Below are positions 18,046 through 27,918 of a stretch of 64,000 nucleotides of DNA, one piece after another. Source of the stretch: Xanthobacter sp. NM-59 (GTDB lineage: Bacteria; Pseudomonadota; Alphaproteobacteria; Rhizobiales; Xanthobacteraceae); contig NZ_JACBFQ010000010.1 in the NCBI RefSeq assembly GCF_021401125.1, forward strand, positions 173,396 to 237,395, written 5' to 3'. The stretch's first letter is position 1. Each line of letters starts with the position of its first letter. Under the pieces are notes generated by a model. It ran no database searches. It was not told the origin of the DNA and saw nothing but the letters and a program-made list of their open reading frames with translations. The position numbers and the translations under genes are program-made.

Positions 18046-18909
18046 TCAGGTGGTGATGCGGGCCTTGCCGATGATGGCGAAGCGCAGGCGTGAGGAAATG
18101 AAGTCGATCACGCCCACCATCACCAGCATCATGAGGATGAGGAACGACACCTTCTGCCATTCCAGCACGCGGATCTGCTCGGCCAGATGCAGACCGAGGC
18201 CGCCGGCGCCGACAATGCCGACGATGGTGGACTGGCGGGAATTGGACTCGAAATAATAGAGCAGCTGGCTCGCCAGCACCGGCAGCACCTGGGGCAGCAT
18301 GCCGAAGCGGACCCCTTCGAGGCCCGAGCCGCCGGTGGACACCACGCCTTCCACGGGCTTGCGGTCCAGCGCCTCCACCGCCTCGGAAAACAGCTTGCCG
18401 AGCTCGCCGAAGCTGGCGGTGGCGATGGCCAGGATGCCCGCGAACGGGCCGAGGCCCACCACCGTCACATAGATCAGGGCCCAGATCAGGCGATCCACGC
18501 CGCGCACGGCGTCGAGGAACCGGCGCACGCCGAAATGGGCGAAGATGTTGGGAATGACGTTCTTTGCCGCCAGGAAGCCGAACGGCAGCGCCAACAGCGC
18601 CCCGCCCAGGGTGCCGAGGAAGGCGATGGCCAGCGTCTCTCCCAGCGCATGCATGTAGAGCGGAAGCTGGGTGCCGGGATCCGGCGGGAACATCAGAGTC
18701 ACGAAATGGGCGAGCTGCGCCACGCCCGAGCCCAGCCGGTCCAGGCTGAAGCCCAGGCGCCAGAAGGCGTAGACCGCCAGCGCCGCGGCCGCCACCAACG
18801 CCGCCACGGCGCGCACCCGCCCGGCGGACGAAGGCTGCATGGCCTGCGGGAAGGCGGCGGCAAGGCGGGCCCGGTCGGCGTCGCCGAGGTCGAAGCGGGC
18901 GCGGCTCAT
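18046..18909 (-). CDS. phnE: Phosphonate ABC transporter permease PhnE (second copy)
   Basis: Inner-membrane permease of the PhnCDE importer, 287 residues with about six membrane segments. The EAA-type loop reads SEAVEALDRKPVEGVVSTG, then RFGMLPQVLPVLASQLLYYF, as in PhnE. It overlaps the preceding permease gene by four bases (ATGA). The two permeases probably form a heterodimer. Confidence 0.95.
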   Translation of the reverse strand: MSRARFDLGDADRARLAAAFPQAMQPSSAGRVRAVAALVAAAALAVYAFWRLGFSLDRLGSGVAQLAHFVTLMFPPDPGTQLPLYMHALGETLAIAFLGTLGGALLALPFGFLAAKNVIPNIFAHFGVRRFLDAVRGVDRLIWALIYVTVVGLGPFAGILAIATASFGELGKLFSEAVEALDRKPVEGVVSTGGSGLEGVRFGMLPQVLPVLASQLLYYFESNSRQSTIVGIVGAGGLGLHLAEQIRVLEWQKVSFLILMMLVMVGVIDFISSRLRFAIIGKARITT

Positions 18910-19859
18910 CGGCTCCCCTCCAAGCCCAGCAGGCGGTGACGCACCTGCTCGGTCAAAAGATCAATAATCATCACCGTGCCGATGATGAGCAGCAGGATGG
19001 CCGAAACATCGGAATAATAGAATTTGCGGATGGCCTCGATGAGATCCTGGCCGATGCCGCCCGCCCCCACGAAGCCCATGATGGAAGCTTCGCGCACATT
19101 GATCTCGAACCGCAGCAGCCCGTAGGAGGCGAAGTTGGACGACACCTGCGGCACCACCGCGAAGCGCACCGCCTCGCTCCAGGACGCGCCGGACGAGGTG
19201 GCGCCCTCGACCGGCTTCATGTCGATATTCTCGACCACCTCCGCGAACAGCTTGCCGAGCGCGCCCATGGTGTGAATGGCCAGCGCCAGCACGCCCGGCA
19301 GCGGACCGAGGCCGAACGCCACCACGAACAGGAGCGCGAACACCAGCTCCGGCACCGTGCGGCAGAACTCCAGGAAGCGCCGCGCCGTGACCCGGATGAA
19401 CGGGTTCGCCACCAGATTGGCGCTGGCGAGGAAGCTGAGGAAAAAGGCGCCGATGCCGCCCAGCAGCGTGCCCAAGTAGGCGATGAGGATGGTATCCACC
19501 AGCAGTTTCAGCCAATGGTCGAGATTCCAATACCATTCGGACAGATCGGACCAGAGCGTGGCCCAGTGGAGGGTCGGCAGGATGGTCCAGAAATAGTTCG
19601 GCAGGCGGTCCATATGTTCAAGGAACACCAGGGGCCGCACCTCGCCCATCCATCCGGACAGGAAGATGCACGCCACCACCACCGCGACACCGATGAGCGT
19701 ATGCCGCTGCCGCTCGCGCACCGCGGCGTCATAGCGGGTGAGCAGCGGGGCCAGCTGATCGTCGGGCAGGATGGGAACGGCGTGGGGCAAGGGCGCCTCT
19801 CTTGAACCGGCCGGGAAATGGGGGAATGTGGCCAATGGCGAAGCGGCAGCCCCGGGCAT
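18906..19859 (-). CDS. phnE: Phosphonate ABC transporter permease PhnE (first copy)
   Basis: Second membrane subunit of the importer, 317 residues. The EAA loop is AEVVENIDMKPVEGATSSG, followed by RFAVVPQVSSNFASYGLLRF and VGAGGIGQDLIEAI, as in PhnE. Compared with its neighbour it has a longer N-terminal cytoplasmic part before the first membrane helix (HTLIGVAVVVACIFLSGW). The start could be a later codon; ATG 19859 lies 49 bases from the phnD stop. Confidence 0.94.
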   Translation of the reverse strand: MPGAAASPLATFPHFPAGSREAPLPHAVPILPDDQLAPLLTRYDAAVRERQRHTLIGVAVVVACIFLSGWMGEVRPLVFLEHMDRLPNYFWTILPTLHWATLWSDLSEWYWNLDHWLKLLVDTILIAYLGTLLGGIGAFFLSFLASANLVANPFIRVTARRFLEFCRTVPELVFALLFVVAFGLGPLPGVLALAIHTMGALGKLFAEVVENIDMKPVEGATSSGASWSEAVRFAVVPQVSSNFASYGLLRFEINVREASIMGFVGAGGIGQDLIEAIRKFYYSDVSAILLLIIGTVMIIDLLTEQVRHRLLGLEGSR

Positions 19860-19908
19860 CCGCGCCCGAAGCCGCCGCCAGTCTCGACGCCCCCGAGGGG
19901 CGCGGGGA

Positions 19909-20817
19909 TCAGTTCTTCTGCTTGCGCAGGTTGTCGACGAAGGTGATCAGCTCCACCACCGGGGTGTAGGCTTCGTTGTCGACCGGCTGCCACATCTGCG
20001 ACTTGCCTTCATAGATCTTGTCGAAGGCCGTCTTGTCGTTCTTGTCGATGGAGAAGAAGGCGTCGCGAATCTTCGCCTTCAGCTCCGGCGGCAGGGTGGA
20101 GAGATAGGCATAAGGCGAGTTCACGATCAGGTCGGACTTGTAGATGATCCGATAGTCGTCATACTTCGCCATGCCCTTGCGCTCCATGCGGCGCAGAGCG
20201 GATTCCTGGTCGTCGTTCCACCAGTTGAAGGCGGCGTCGCAGGTGCCCTGCTGCACGCCCAGCACCGCATTCTCATGCGAGCCGGCATAGACCACCTTAC
20301 CGAAATATTCGTCCGGCTTGATGCCCATCTTGCTCATGGCGAAACGCGGCACATTGTTGCCCGAGGTGGAATTGGGGTCCACCAGGCAGATGTTCTTGCC
20401 CTTGAGATCCTCGATGGTCTTGTAGGGGCTGTCCTTCTTCACATAGAGCACCGAGTGGTAGCCCTTGGTGCCGTCGGCATTCACCTCGATGGCGAAGGCT
20501 TCCACCGGCACGCCGGTCTTCAGCGCGCGGGCGAAGGAGGCCGGGCCATAGGAGGCGATCTGGATGTTCCCGGCGCGCTGGCCCTCGATCACCGCCGCAT
20601 AGTCGTTGGCGATGCGCAGCTTCACCGGAACGCCCAGCTCCTTGGTGAGGTAGTCCATCAGCGGCGCATAGCGCTCGGTGACGCCGGTGGCGTTCTCCGC
20701 CGGGATGATGGCGAAGGTGAGCTCCGGATACTTGGCCTTGTAGTCCTGCGCGGCGGCGGCGCCGGCCGAGAAGGTCAACGCGGCGGCGGCCGCGATCAGG
20801 GTACGACGGTTCAGCAT
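19909..20817 (-). CDS. phnD: Phosphonate-binding protein PhnD
   Basis: Periplasmic binding protein for phosphonates (2-aminoethylphosphonate in E. coli), 302 residues. A signal peptide (MLNRRTLIAAAAALTFSAG, cleaved after AAA) supports ATG 20817 over a longer frame. The mature part has IPAENATGVTERYAPLMDYL, the ligand-cleft segment GKNICLVDPNSTSGNNVPRF and VYAGSHENAVLGVQQG. A 212-base gap without genes separates it from phnC. Confidence 0.96.
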   Translation of the reverse strand: MLNRRTLIAAAAALTFSAGAAAAQDYKAKYPELTFAIIPAENATGVTERYAPLMDYLTKELGVPVKLRIANDYAAVIEGQRAGNIQIASYGPASFARALKTGVPVEAFAIEVNADGTKGYHSVLYVKKDSPYKTIEDLKGKNICLVDPNSTSGNNVPRFAMSKMGIKPDEYFGKVVYAGSHENAVLGVQQGTCDAAFNWWNDDQESALRRMERKGMAKYDDYRIIYKSDLIVNSPYAYLSTLPPELKAKIRDAFFSIDKNDKTAFDKIYEGKSQMWQPVDNEAYTPVVELITFVDNLRKQKN

Positions 20818-21029
20818 GGTTCGGCTCCAGTCGAACGAAGAACAGGATGCGTGGGCGTGGTGCTTCACAGTGCGCGTGGGAAACGCATGATCCGCCACGC
20901 TCGCCCGGGCCTGCGGCCCCGGCGGAGTGCGGATCTCCGGCCGTGCTGGAAAACGGGTGTCGCGGCCGGTCGAGACCCGTCATCGGGCGCGGCGCCGTGA
21001 GGCCCGCGCGAAATTTCAAAGGGCGGCGA

Positions 21030-21842
21030 TCAGGCCAGCGCGGTATCCGGAAGGGGCACGGGCGCCACCTTCGGGGCAGCGACAGGCGCGGCCTCCATCA
21101 CCTCGCCGGCCTCCAGCCCGTACAGGTCGCGCGCCACCTCGTCGGTGAGTGCTTCGGGCGCGCCGTCGAACACCACACGGCCCTGGGCCATGCCCACCAG
21201 GCGATCGCAATAGGTGCGCGCGAGATCGAGGGAATGCAGGTTGCACAGCACCGTGATGCCGAAGTGCTTGTTGATGCGCAAAAGCGCATCCATCACGATC
21301 TTGGTGTTGCGCGGGTCGAGCGAGGCAATGGGCTCGTCGGCCAGGATGAGGCCCGGCTCCTGGGCCAGGGCGCGGGCGATGGCCACACGCTGCTGCTGGC
21401 CGCCGGAAAGGCTGTCGGCGCGCTGGGCCGCCAGCGCGGCGATATCGAACTGTTCGAGGGCCGAAAGGGCCACCGCCCGGTCCTCCCGGCTCCACATCTT
21501 GGTGAGCGCCCGCCAGGTGGGCACGGTGGCGAGCCGGCCCATCAGCACGTTGGTGAGCACGTCGAGACGGCCCACCAGGTTGAACTGCTGGAAGATCATG
21601 GCGGCCTGGGCGCGCCACTGGCGCAGCGCCGGTCCCTTGAGCGACGTCACGTCCTGCCCGTCGAACAGGATGCGGCCGCTGGAGGGATCCTGAAGGCGGT
21701 TGATCATGCGCAGGAGCGTGGACTTGCCCGCCCCGGAACGGCCGATGACCCCGACGAACGCCCCATGGGCGATCTGGAGATTCACATCGGACACCGCAGC
21801 CTTGTCGCCAAACCGGCGGCCGAGGCCCTCGATCACAAGCAT
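21030..21842 (-). CDS. phnC: Phosphonate ABC transporter ATPase PhnC
   Basis: ATPase of the phosphonate importer, 270 residues. Walker [10 protein letters not shown], signature [15 protein letters not shown], Walker [13 protein letters not shown] and the H-loop are complete. The C-terminus adds about 20 Ala/Pro-rich residues. It is the first gene of phnCDEE, which converges on phnF and its PPOX neighbour. The upstream region to 22090 is AT-richer; only a weak Pho-like 7-4-7 pattern was seen there. Confidence 0.96.
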   Translation of the reverse strand: MLVIEGLGRRFGDKAAVSDVNLQIAHGAFVGVIGRSGAGKSTLLRMINRLQDPSSGRILFDGQDVTSLKGPALRQWRAQAAMIFQQFNLVGRLDVLTNVLMGRLATVPTWRALTKMWSREDRAVALSALEQFDIAALAAQRADSLSGGQQQRVAIARALAQEPGLILADEPIASLDPRNTKIVMDALLRINKHFGITVLCNLHSLDLARTYCDRLVGMAQGRVVFDGAPEALTDEVARDLYGLEAGEVMEAAPVAAPKVAPVPLPDTALA

Positions 21843-22098
21843 CGGGTCACTCCATGCGTTTCGGAGGCCCTAATTCACCTGCGCAACACTCTTGTGACGG
21901 CTCAAAAGAATACTAACGCATACAGAAAAATCCCATTGTGCGGCGCACAGCGAATACAACTAAATGAGAAGGATTCCGGTAGTCTGACCGGTCTTCGCGC
22001 TGCAAAATGAAGCATTCGCGCCGCAGCATCGAATCCGCTTCTAATAGTTTCAGTTTTTGGTAACGTTAATCGGCACATCGATCCAGTGGGAGATGCCG

Positions 22099-22179
22099 AT
22101 GATGTCGGACGTGCTCACCGTGTTTGAGACTTGCGCGGCCTTTGCCTTCATTGGCGCGGTCATCCTGGGCATGGTGTGA
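22099..22179 (+). CDS. Candidate 26-residue membrane peptide
   Basis: Starts MMSDVLTVFETC and continues as one hydrophobic helix (AAFAFIGAVILGMV) to a TGA at 22177. GTGGGAG ends 6 bases before the ATG at 22099; an ATG at 22093 is in frame but abuts the site. The region upstream (22020-22080) is AT-rich, suiting a promoter. The peptide looks like a single-pass inner-membrane microprotein. It is not recognised by name, and a single short frame could be chance. Confidence 0.5.
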   Translation: MMSDVLTVFETCAAFAFIGAVILGMV

Positions 22180-22287
22180 GGCCCGCCTCACGGCCTTCCG
22201 CGGACCCCCAAGACAAACAAGCCGGTCGGATCGATGATCGCGGCGCCGGGGAGGCCTCCTCCCCGGCGCTCGCGTGTGAGGCGCCGT

Positions 22288-23385
22288 TCAGCGCACCGGC
22301 AGGATGCGCTTGCCGCTGCGGGCGGCCTCGTCATAGACGCGGGTGTCGCCGGGCTTCAGGGAATAGCACGTATCGGCGATCACCGGCCGCCCCGCCGCCA
22401 GCAGATCGGACACCGTGACGAAGCGGTAGCCCTTGGCGCGCAAGGCCGGGATGAGGCGCTGCAGCGCCTCCGCCGTGTGCTTTCCACGGCCATTGGCGTG
22501 CATGAGAACGATGGAACCGGGCCGGATCTGCCGCAACATAGTGTCGGCCATCACCTTCGCGCCCAGCAAGGCGGGGTCGCCGGAATCCACGTCCCACTGG
22601 ATGGCGAGGTGCCCGGTATCATTCACATAAGCGAGGGACTCGGCGCTGCACGAGCCATAAGGGAAGCGGAACAAAGTGGGCCGCGCCGGCACGGATGCGA
22701 GGCCGCAGCCCTGCGCCTGAGCGTCGGAGCGGCGCAGGGCATAGGCGATGTCCGCGTCATCCACCTGGCGCTGCATGGCCTCGCCGCTGCGCACCGTGAG
22801 ATTGGCGTGGGACCAGGTGTGATTGCCCATCTCGAAGCCGGGGTCGGCAATGAGCTGCGCGCCGCGCTCGGGATGGCTCATCAGCCATTTGCCGCCCCCA
22901 AAAAAGGTCGCCGGAACGTCTTCGGTCCGCAGGTAATCGACGATGGCGCCATCATAGCCCGACCGCTCCGCCGAGGCCTCGCACAGATCGAACGTCAACG
23001 CCACCAGCTTCTGCCCCTGGGGCAGGTCCACCCGGCGAATGGAGCCGCGCAGCCCCGCCGGTACCGCGCTCGCCGGGGCCAGCGCCATCGAAGGCAGCGT
23101 GACCGGCTCGCCGCGCGGATGGGGCTCCACATTCTGTTCCCCCGGCCGGGCGGTGAGGGCGGATGGGGGATAGCAGGCCGGGCCGGCCGCCCAAGCGCCC
23201 CCTCCTCCCGCGACGAGGGCTGCGGACAGTGCGGCACAGGCGGCCAGGCGGCGGACGACGGAATGAGACACGGGCGAAACTCGTCGCAGGAGGAAAACAG
23301 GTCGTGGAACTTTGCGTGGAGCCGGCACGGCCGGCGCCGGGGCCCCTGAAAGCAAACGCCCGGCGCATGGCGAAAAGACGCCCAT
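22288..23385 (-). CDS. Polysaccharide deacetylase-family protein (NodB domain)
   Basis: Secreted or membrane-anchored carbohydrate esterase 4 protein, 365 residues. A hydrophobic N-terminal signal (SHSVVRRLAACAALSAALVAG) precedes the NodB domain. Motif 1 reads VALTFDLCE instead of the usual TFDD, so the first metal-ligand Asp is replaced. Motif 2 NHTWSH, motif 3 RFPYGSCS and motif 4 IVLMHANGRG are present. The substrate is unknown. ATG 23385 has GGAG 7 bases upstream; a GTG at 23271 just before the signal is an alternative. Confidence 0.88.
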   Translation of the reverse strand: MGVFSPCAGRLLSGAPAPAVPAPRKVPRPVFLLRRVSPVSHSVVRRLAACAALSAALVAGGGGAWAAGPACYPPSALTARPGEQNVEPHPRGEPVTLPSMALAPASAVPAGLRGSIRRVDLPQGQKLVALTFDLCEASAERSGYDGAIVDYLRTEDVPATFFGGGKWLMSHPERGAQLIADPGFEMGNHTWSHANLTVRSGEAMQRQVDDADIAYALRRSDAQAQGCGLASVPARPTLFRFPYGSCSAESLAYVNDTGHLAIQWDVDSGDPALLGAKVMADTMLRQIRPGSIVLMHANGRGKHTAEALQRLIPALRAKGYRFVTVSDLLAAGRPVIADTCYSLKPGDTRVYDEAARSGKRILPVR

Positions 23386-23659
23386 GAAACGGCTCCGATC
23401 AGAAGGCGCCCATCACCCGCGGCGGATGCCCCGCGCTGGGACGATGGAAAAGGCCGCCGGCTAAATTTCGGCCGACCTCGCGCTTTCTCCTAGATCCGCC
23501 CTCCCCTGCGCCGCAAGGATGGCGTCCGCATTTTCCGCGCGCTGTTGCATGTGCACAACCCATGCGCTTCATGCACCTTTGGTCGCATGGAACGGCGCTG
23601 CGGGGCGGCTGCGCCCTCGGCTAGACTGGCGCACCGGCGGGTGCCCGCCGCCTCAGCGT

Positions 23660-24475
23660 ATGGAGGATGCCGCGTTGCCGAAGGAGACCCCCGCCCCGCC
23701 CGCAGAGCGCTTCGCCGTGGTCACCGGCGCATCGAGCGGCATCGGCCTCGCCCTCGCCAAGCGCCTGGCGCAACGCGGCTATGACCTGGTGCTGGTGGGT
23801 CGCGACATGGACCGCCTCCATGGTGCGGCGGGGGAGATCGCCGCCCTCGACCGGCGGGTCGCCATCCGGCAGGTGGACCTTTCAGACCCCTATGCGCTCG
23901 AGGAATTCGCTGCCGACCTCATCACCCAGGTGCCGGACGTGCTGGTGAACAATGCGGGCTTCGGCGCCTATGGCCACTTCGCCGACATCGATCCCGGCCT
24001 CTCGCTCAACATGATCGACACCAACGTCGTCGCCCTGACGCGGCTCACCGCCGCCGTGCTGCCCGGCATGCGTGCCCGTGGCTCCGGCCACATTCTCAAC
24101 GTGGCCTCCACCGGCGCCTTCGCGCCGCTGCCGTTTTCCGCGGTCTATGGCGCCACCAAGGCCTATGTGCTGAGCTTTTCCGAGGCGGTGGCGGAGGAGC
24201 TGAAGGGCAGCCCCGTCACCATCACCGCCCTGTGCCCGGGGCCCACCGAAACCCGCTTCTTCGATCGCGCCGGGTGGGATGGCACCCGCCTGTTCAAGGG
24301 CCCCATGACCAGCGTGGAGGAGGTGGCGGAGCGTGGCATCAAGGCCATGGAGGCCGGCCGGCGCGTGACCGTGGTGGGTCTCCTCAACAAGCTGATGATC
24401 TTCGCCATCCGCCTAGCCCCGCGCCGGCTGGTGAGCGAGGCCACACGCTTCATGCTGGCCTCGCGCCGGCGCTGA
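23660..24475 (+). CDS. Short-chain dehydrogenase/reductase
   Basis: A 271-residue classical SDR. The cofactor motif TGASSGIG near residue 20, NNAGFG, the catalytic Ser in VASTGAF and YGATK are all visible. The C-terminus is extended with basic and hydrophobic residues (VVGLLNKLMIFAIRLAPRR), possibly membrane-associated. GGAGG overlaps the ATG and lies 8 bases before a TTG at 23675, so translation may start there, five codons later. The substrate is unknown. Confidence 0.9.
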   Translation: MEDAALPKETPAPPAERFAVVTGASSGIGLALAKRLAQRGYDLVLVGRDMDRLHGAAGEIAALDRRVAIRQVDLSDPYALEEFAADLITQVPDVLVNNAGFGAYGHFADIDPGLSLNMIDTNVVALTRLTAAVLPGMRARGSGHILNVASTGAFAPLPFSAVYGATKAYVLSFSEAVAEELKGSPVTITALCPGPTETRFFDRAGWDGTRLFKGPMTSVEEVAERGIKAMEAGRRVTVVGLLNKLMIFAIRLAPRRLVSEATRFMLASRRR

Positions 24476-24565
24476 CAGCACGCGGGACGGCCCGCGAATT
24501 CATTTGTCCCGCGCCGCCGGCGGGAGTAACGGCGGGCGGAGCTTTCTCCTGCGCCGGCCGAGGTC

Positions 24566-25414
24566 ATGAATCTCCTGTCCATCCAGTCCCATGTCGCCTA
24601 CGGGCATGTGGGCAACGCTTCCGCCGTCTTCCCGCTCCAGCGCCTGGGTGTGGAGGTGTGGCCCATCCACACCGTCCAGTTCTCCAACCACACCGGCTAT
24701 GGCGCCTGGCGCGGCCAGGTGTTCGAGGCGGCGGCCATCTCCGATCTGGTGGAAGGCATCGCCGAGCGCGGGGCCCTGCCCCGCTGCGACGGCGTGCTGT
24801 CCGGCTACATGGGATCGGCGGATATCGGCGCCGCCATTCTCGACGCGGTGGAGCGGGTGCGCGCGGCCAATCCCCAGGCCAATTACTGCTGCGACCCGGT
24901 CATTGGCGACGTGGGCCGGGGCATCTTCGTGCGGCCCGGCATTCCGGAATTCATGCGCGAACGGGCCGTTCCCGCCGCCGACGTCATCACGCCGAACCAG
25001 TTTGAGCTGGAGCTGCTGTCCGGGCACGCGGTGGCGGACCTGGCAGACGCCCGCGCCGCCTGCGACCTTCTCCACCGGGCCGGGCCGAAGGTGATCCTGG
25101 TGACCAGCCTGCACACGCGGGAGACGCCCAAGGACGCCATCGACCTGCTCGCCTCCGGTCCCGACGGCCGCTTCCTGGTGCGCACCCCGCGCCTCGACGT
25201 GTCGCTGAACGGGGCGGGTGACGCCATCGCGGCCCTGTTCTTCTTCCACGTGAAGCGCACCGGCAGCGCCGCCCAGGCGCTGGGCGCCGCCGCATCCTCC
25301 ATTTTCGGCCTGCTGGAGCGGACCGAAAAAGCACACTCCCGGGAATTGCTGCTGGTCGAGGCCCAGGACGAGTTCGTGAAGCCCTCCAAGGTCTTCACGC
25401 CCATGACGGTCTGA
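24566..25414 (+). CDS. pdxY: Pyridoxal kinase PdxY
   Basis: Phosphorylates pyridoxal (vitamin B6 salvage), 282 residues. N-terminal ILSIQS-like LLSIQSHVAYGHVGN with the substrate-site Ser, YxCDPV-like CCDPVIGD, ITPNQFELELLSG, and the anion-hole and catalytic NGAGDAIAALFF near residue 218 are typical. Likely a single gene; a hairpin follows it. Confidence 0.95.
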   Translation: MNLLSIQSHVAYGHVGNASAVFPLQRLGVEVWPIHTVQFSNHTGYGAWRGQVFEAAAISDLVEGIAERGALPRCDGVLSGYMGSADIGAAILDAVERVRAANPQANYCCDPVIGDVGRGIFVRPGIPEFMRERAVPAADVITPNQFELELLSGHAVADLADARAACDLLHRAGPKVILVTSLHTRETPKDAIDLLASGPDGRFLVRTPRLDVSLNGAGDAIAALFFFHVKRTGSAAQALGAAASSIFGLLERTEKAHSRELLLVEAQDEFVKPSKVFTPMTV

Positions 25415-25422
25415 GGCAAAGT

Positions 25423-25452
25423 CGGGGCGCCGGACACGGGAGGGGCGCCCCG
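25423..25452 (+). terminator. Hairpin after pdxY
   Basis: CGGGGCGCC (25423-25431) pairs with GGCGCCCCG (25444-25452) around a 12-base loop, 8 bases after the stop. There is no T-run. Confidence 0.4.
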
Positions 25453-25564
25453 GGGCCACGGCCACGCGCTCCCCATCACGTCGGCGGACCCTGAACCGGA
25501 CCCCGTGGCCGTCCCTGGATGCCCGTGGACCCCTGTTGGCTCTCTTGGACCCTTGGACCCTGCC

Positions 25565-26467
25565 ATGCCGCGCCGCTACGTGACGCTGGACGTCTTCACC
25601 ACCCGCCCCTTCGGCGGCAATCCCCTCGCCGTGGTGCTGGACGCCTCTGGCCTCGACGACGCGGCCATGCAGCAGATCGCCCGCGAGTTCAACCTGTCCG
25701 AAACGGTGTTCGTGCTGCCCCCGCGCGACAAGTCCCACCGCGCGCGCATCCGCATCTTCACCGTAGCCCATGAAATGCCCTTCGCCGGCCACCCCACCGT
25801 GGGTGTCGCCGTGCTGCTCGGCCTCGAGGACAAAATCGAGAAGGGCACCATGCAGATCGAGCAGCCCATCGGCACCGTCACCTGCTCGGTGACCACCGAG
25901 GGCGCCGGCTCCCGCAAGGGCACCGCGGTGTTCACCGTGCCGCGCCGGGCCGGACTCGAAACCGCCGACATTTCCCGCGAGGCCTGCGCGGAAGCGCTCA
26001 ATCTCGACCCGTCCGACATCGGCTTCGACGCCCACCGGCCGGTGGTGGCCTCCGCCGGCGTGCCGTTCCTGTTCATCCCCCTGGCGAACCTCACCGCCTT
26101 GGCGCGCGCCAGGCCGGACGAAGGGGCCTCCATCGCCGGCATCGGCGCGTTCGGGGATGCGGTATTTCTCTACACCGTGGACGAGGAGGGCGACGCCGAT
26201 TACCGCGCCCGCATGTTCTCCCCCGGCCTGGGCACCGTGGAGGACCCGGCCACGGGCGCCGCGGCCGCCGCCTTCCCCACCGTGCTCATGGACGCGGAAA
26301 CCCGTGTCGACGGCCACCACAAGGTGCGCATCGACCAGGGCTTCGAGATGGGCCGCCCCAGCCGCATCGACCTCGGCTTCACGGTGAAGGGTGGCGCCCT
26401 GGTGGACGGCACCACGACCATCGGCGGCGGCGCCGTGCTGGTGGCCGAAGGCGTGCTGCACATCTGA
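25565..26467 (+). CDS. PhzF-family isomerase-like protein
   Basis: A 300-residue member of the PhzF/diaminopimelate-epimerase-fold family. TTRPFGGNPLAVVLD at the N-terminus, the catalytic Glu in EFNLSETVFVLP, AGHPTVGVAVLLG and VEDPATGAAAAAFP are diagnostic. In phenazine producers PhzF isomerises dihydrohydroxyanthranilate, but most family members have unknown substrates and no phenazine genes are present here. ATG 25565 begins at the conserved domain. Confidence 0.9.
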   Translation: MPRRYVTLDVFTTRPFGGNPLAVVLDASGLDDAAMQQIAREFNLSETVFVLPPRDKSHRARIRIFTVAHEMPFAGHPTVGVAVLLGLEDKIEKGTMQIEQPIGTVTCSVTTEGAGSRKGTAVFTVPRRAGLETADISREACAEALNLDPSDIGFDAHRPVVASAGVPFLFIPLANLTALARARPDEGASIAGIGAFGDAVFLYTVDEEGDADYRARMFSPGLGTVEDPATGAAAAAFPTVLMDAETRVDGHHKVRIDQGFEMGRPSRIDLGFTVKGGALVDGTTTIGGGAVLVAEGVLHI

Positions 26468-26820
26468 CGCGCCTTCGCGCCAGCGTTGCGAAGCTGCGCG
26501 GCGGTGCCCCAGCACCCACATTCGCGCCTGCCCGCTCTATCCGCCCCGGCTCCGGCCGCAGGACAGGCCTGCCCTCGCGCGGCCTGTCTGTCGCCGCCAT
26601 GCCGCGCAGCAGGACAAGCGCCGCAGGACGGGTCAACGCCTTCAAATCACATACTCATGAGCAAACCTCATGAGTTCCATTTGAAATAAAGCGGAGCCGA
26701 AATGACTGAATCGGCGACCGACGGGGCCGTGGCCCCCTTGGCGTGGGCGCGGGGGTGCCTATGTTCGCCGCATCGCATCATCCCGCCCGCCATTCGCGGG
26801 CCTTTCCGAAGGGGATCTTC

Positions 26821-27918
26821 ATGACTGCGAGCACCCCGTCCCTGTTCGACACGTATCGCCTGGGCGACATCACCCTGTCCAATCGCGTCGTCATGGCGCC
26901 GCTCACCCGCAATCGCGCTTTGCCGGGCTTCGTGCCCAGCGAGCTGGCCATTGAATATTATGCCCAGCGGGCGAGCGCCGGCCTCATCGTCTCCGAGGCG
27001 TCGCAGATCAGCCAGCAGGGCCAGGGCTATCAGGACACCCCCGGCATCTATACCGACGAGCAGGTGGCCGCCTGGCGCAAGATCACCGATGCCGTGCACG
27101 CCAAGGGCGGGCACATGGTGATCCAGCTCTGGCATGTGGGGCGGGTTTCCCACACCTCACTGCAGCCCGGCGGCGCAGCGCCGGTGGCGCCCTCGGCCAT
27201 TTCCTCGGGCGGCAAGACCTTCGTCAACAACACCTTCACCGACACCTCGACGCCCCGCGCGCTCGACGTCTCCGAGATCCCCGGCATCCTGGCCGACTAT
27301 CGCCGCGCGGCGGCCAACGCCATCAAGGCCGGCTTTGACGGGGTCGAGATCCACGCCGCCAACGGCTATCTCATCGACCAGTTCCTGAAGGACGGCGCCA
27401 ACCACCGCACCGACGCTTATGGCGGCTCCATCGAGAACCGCTCGCGCTTCCTGCTGGAGGTGACGGACACCATCGTCAGCGAGATCGGCGCCAAGCGCAC
27501 CGGCATCCGCCTGTCCCCCGTCTCGCCCGCCAACGGCATTTCCGACAGCGCGCCCCAGCCGCTCTTCAACCATGTGGTGGAAGAGCTGGAAAAGCGGCAC
27601 CCGGTCTATATCCACGTGGTGGAGGGCGCCACCGGCGGCCCGCGTGACGTGGCGCCAGACTTCTCCTTCGAGGAGCTGCGCAAGCGCTATAGCGGCACCT
27701 GGATGGTGAATAACGGCTACGACCTGAACCTCGCCACCAAGGTGGTGGCCGAGCGCAAGGCGGATCTGGTGGCCTTCGGCCGCCCCTTCATCGCCAATCC
27801 GGACCTGGTGGAGCGCCTGCGCCGCGACGCCCCCTGGAACGAGCTCGACCGCGACACCCTCTATGGCGGCGGCGCCAAGGGCTACCTGGACTACCCGACC
27901 CTGGACAGCGCGGCGTGA
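26821..27918 (+). CDS. nemA: Alkene reductase (old yellow enzyme family)
   Basis: FMN-dependent ene-reductase, 365 residues, similar to NemA/XenB enzymes that reduce activated alkenes, N-ethylmaleimide or nitro-esters. FMN and active-site segments: [32 protein letters not shown] with the His/Asn pair, and [24 protein letters not shown] lies about 8 bases before ATG 26821. Its TGA overlaps the GTG of the following NUDIX gene, so the two are coupled. The symbol is by family resemblance. Confidence 0.92.
   Translation: MTASTPSLFDTYRLGDITLSNRVVMAPLTRNRALPGFVPSELAIEYYAQRASAGLIVSEASQISQQGQGYQDTPGIYTDEQVAAWRKITDAVHAKGGHMVIQLWHVGRVSHTSLQPGGAAPVAPSAISSGGKTFVNNTFTDTSTPRALDVSEIPGILADYRRAAANAIKAGFDGVEIHAANGYLIDQFLKDGANHRTDAYGGSIENRSRFLLEVTDTIVSEIGAKRTGIRLSPVSPANGISDSAPQPLFNHVVEELEKRHPVYIHVVEGATGGPRDVAPDFSFEELRKRYSGTWMVNNGYDLNLATKVVAERKADLVAFGRPFIANPDLVERLRRDAPWNELDRDTLYGGGAKGYLDYPTLDSAA

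Noticed and set aside
21883..21900. Pho-box-like 7-4-7 pattern before phnC
   Set aside because: On the phnC strand it reads CCGTCAC and GTGTTGC with a 4-bp gap, matching the heptamer only 5/7 and 3/7. Such matches are expected by chance; the pair at 5514 is far better.
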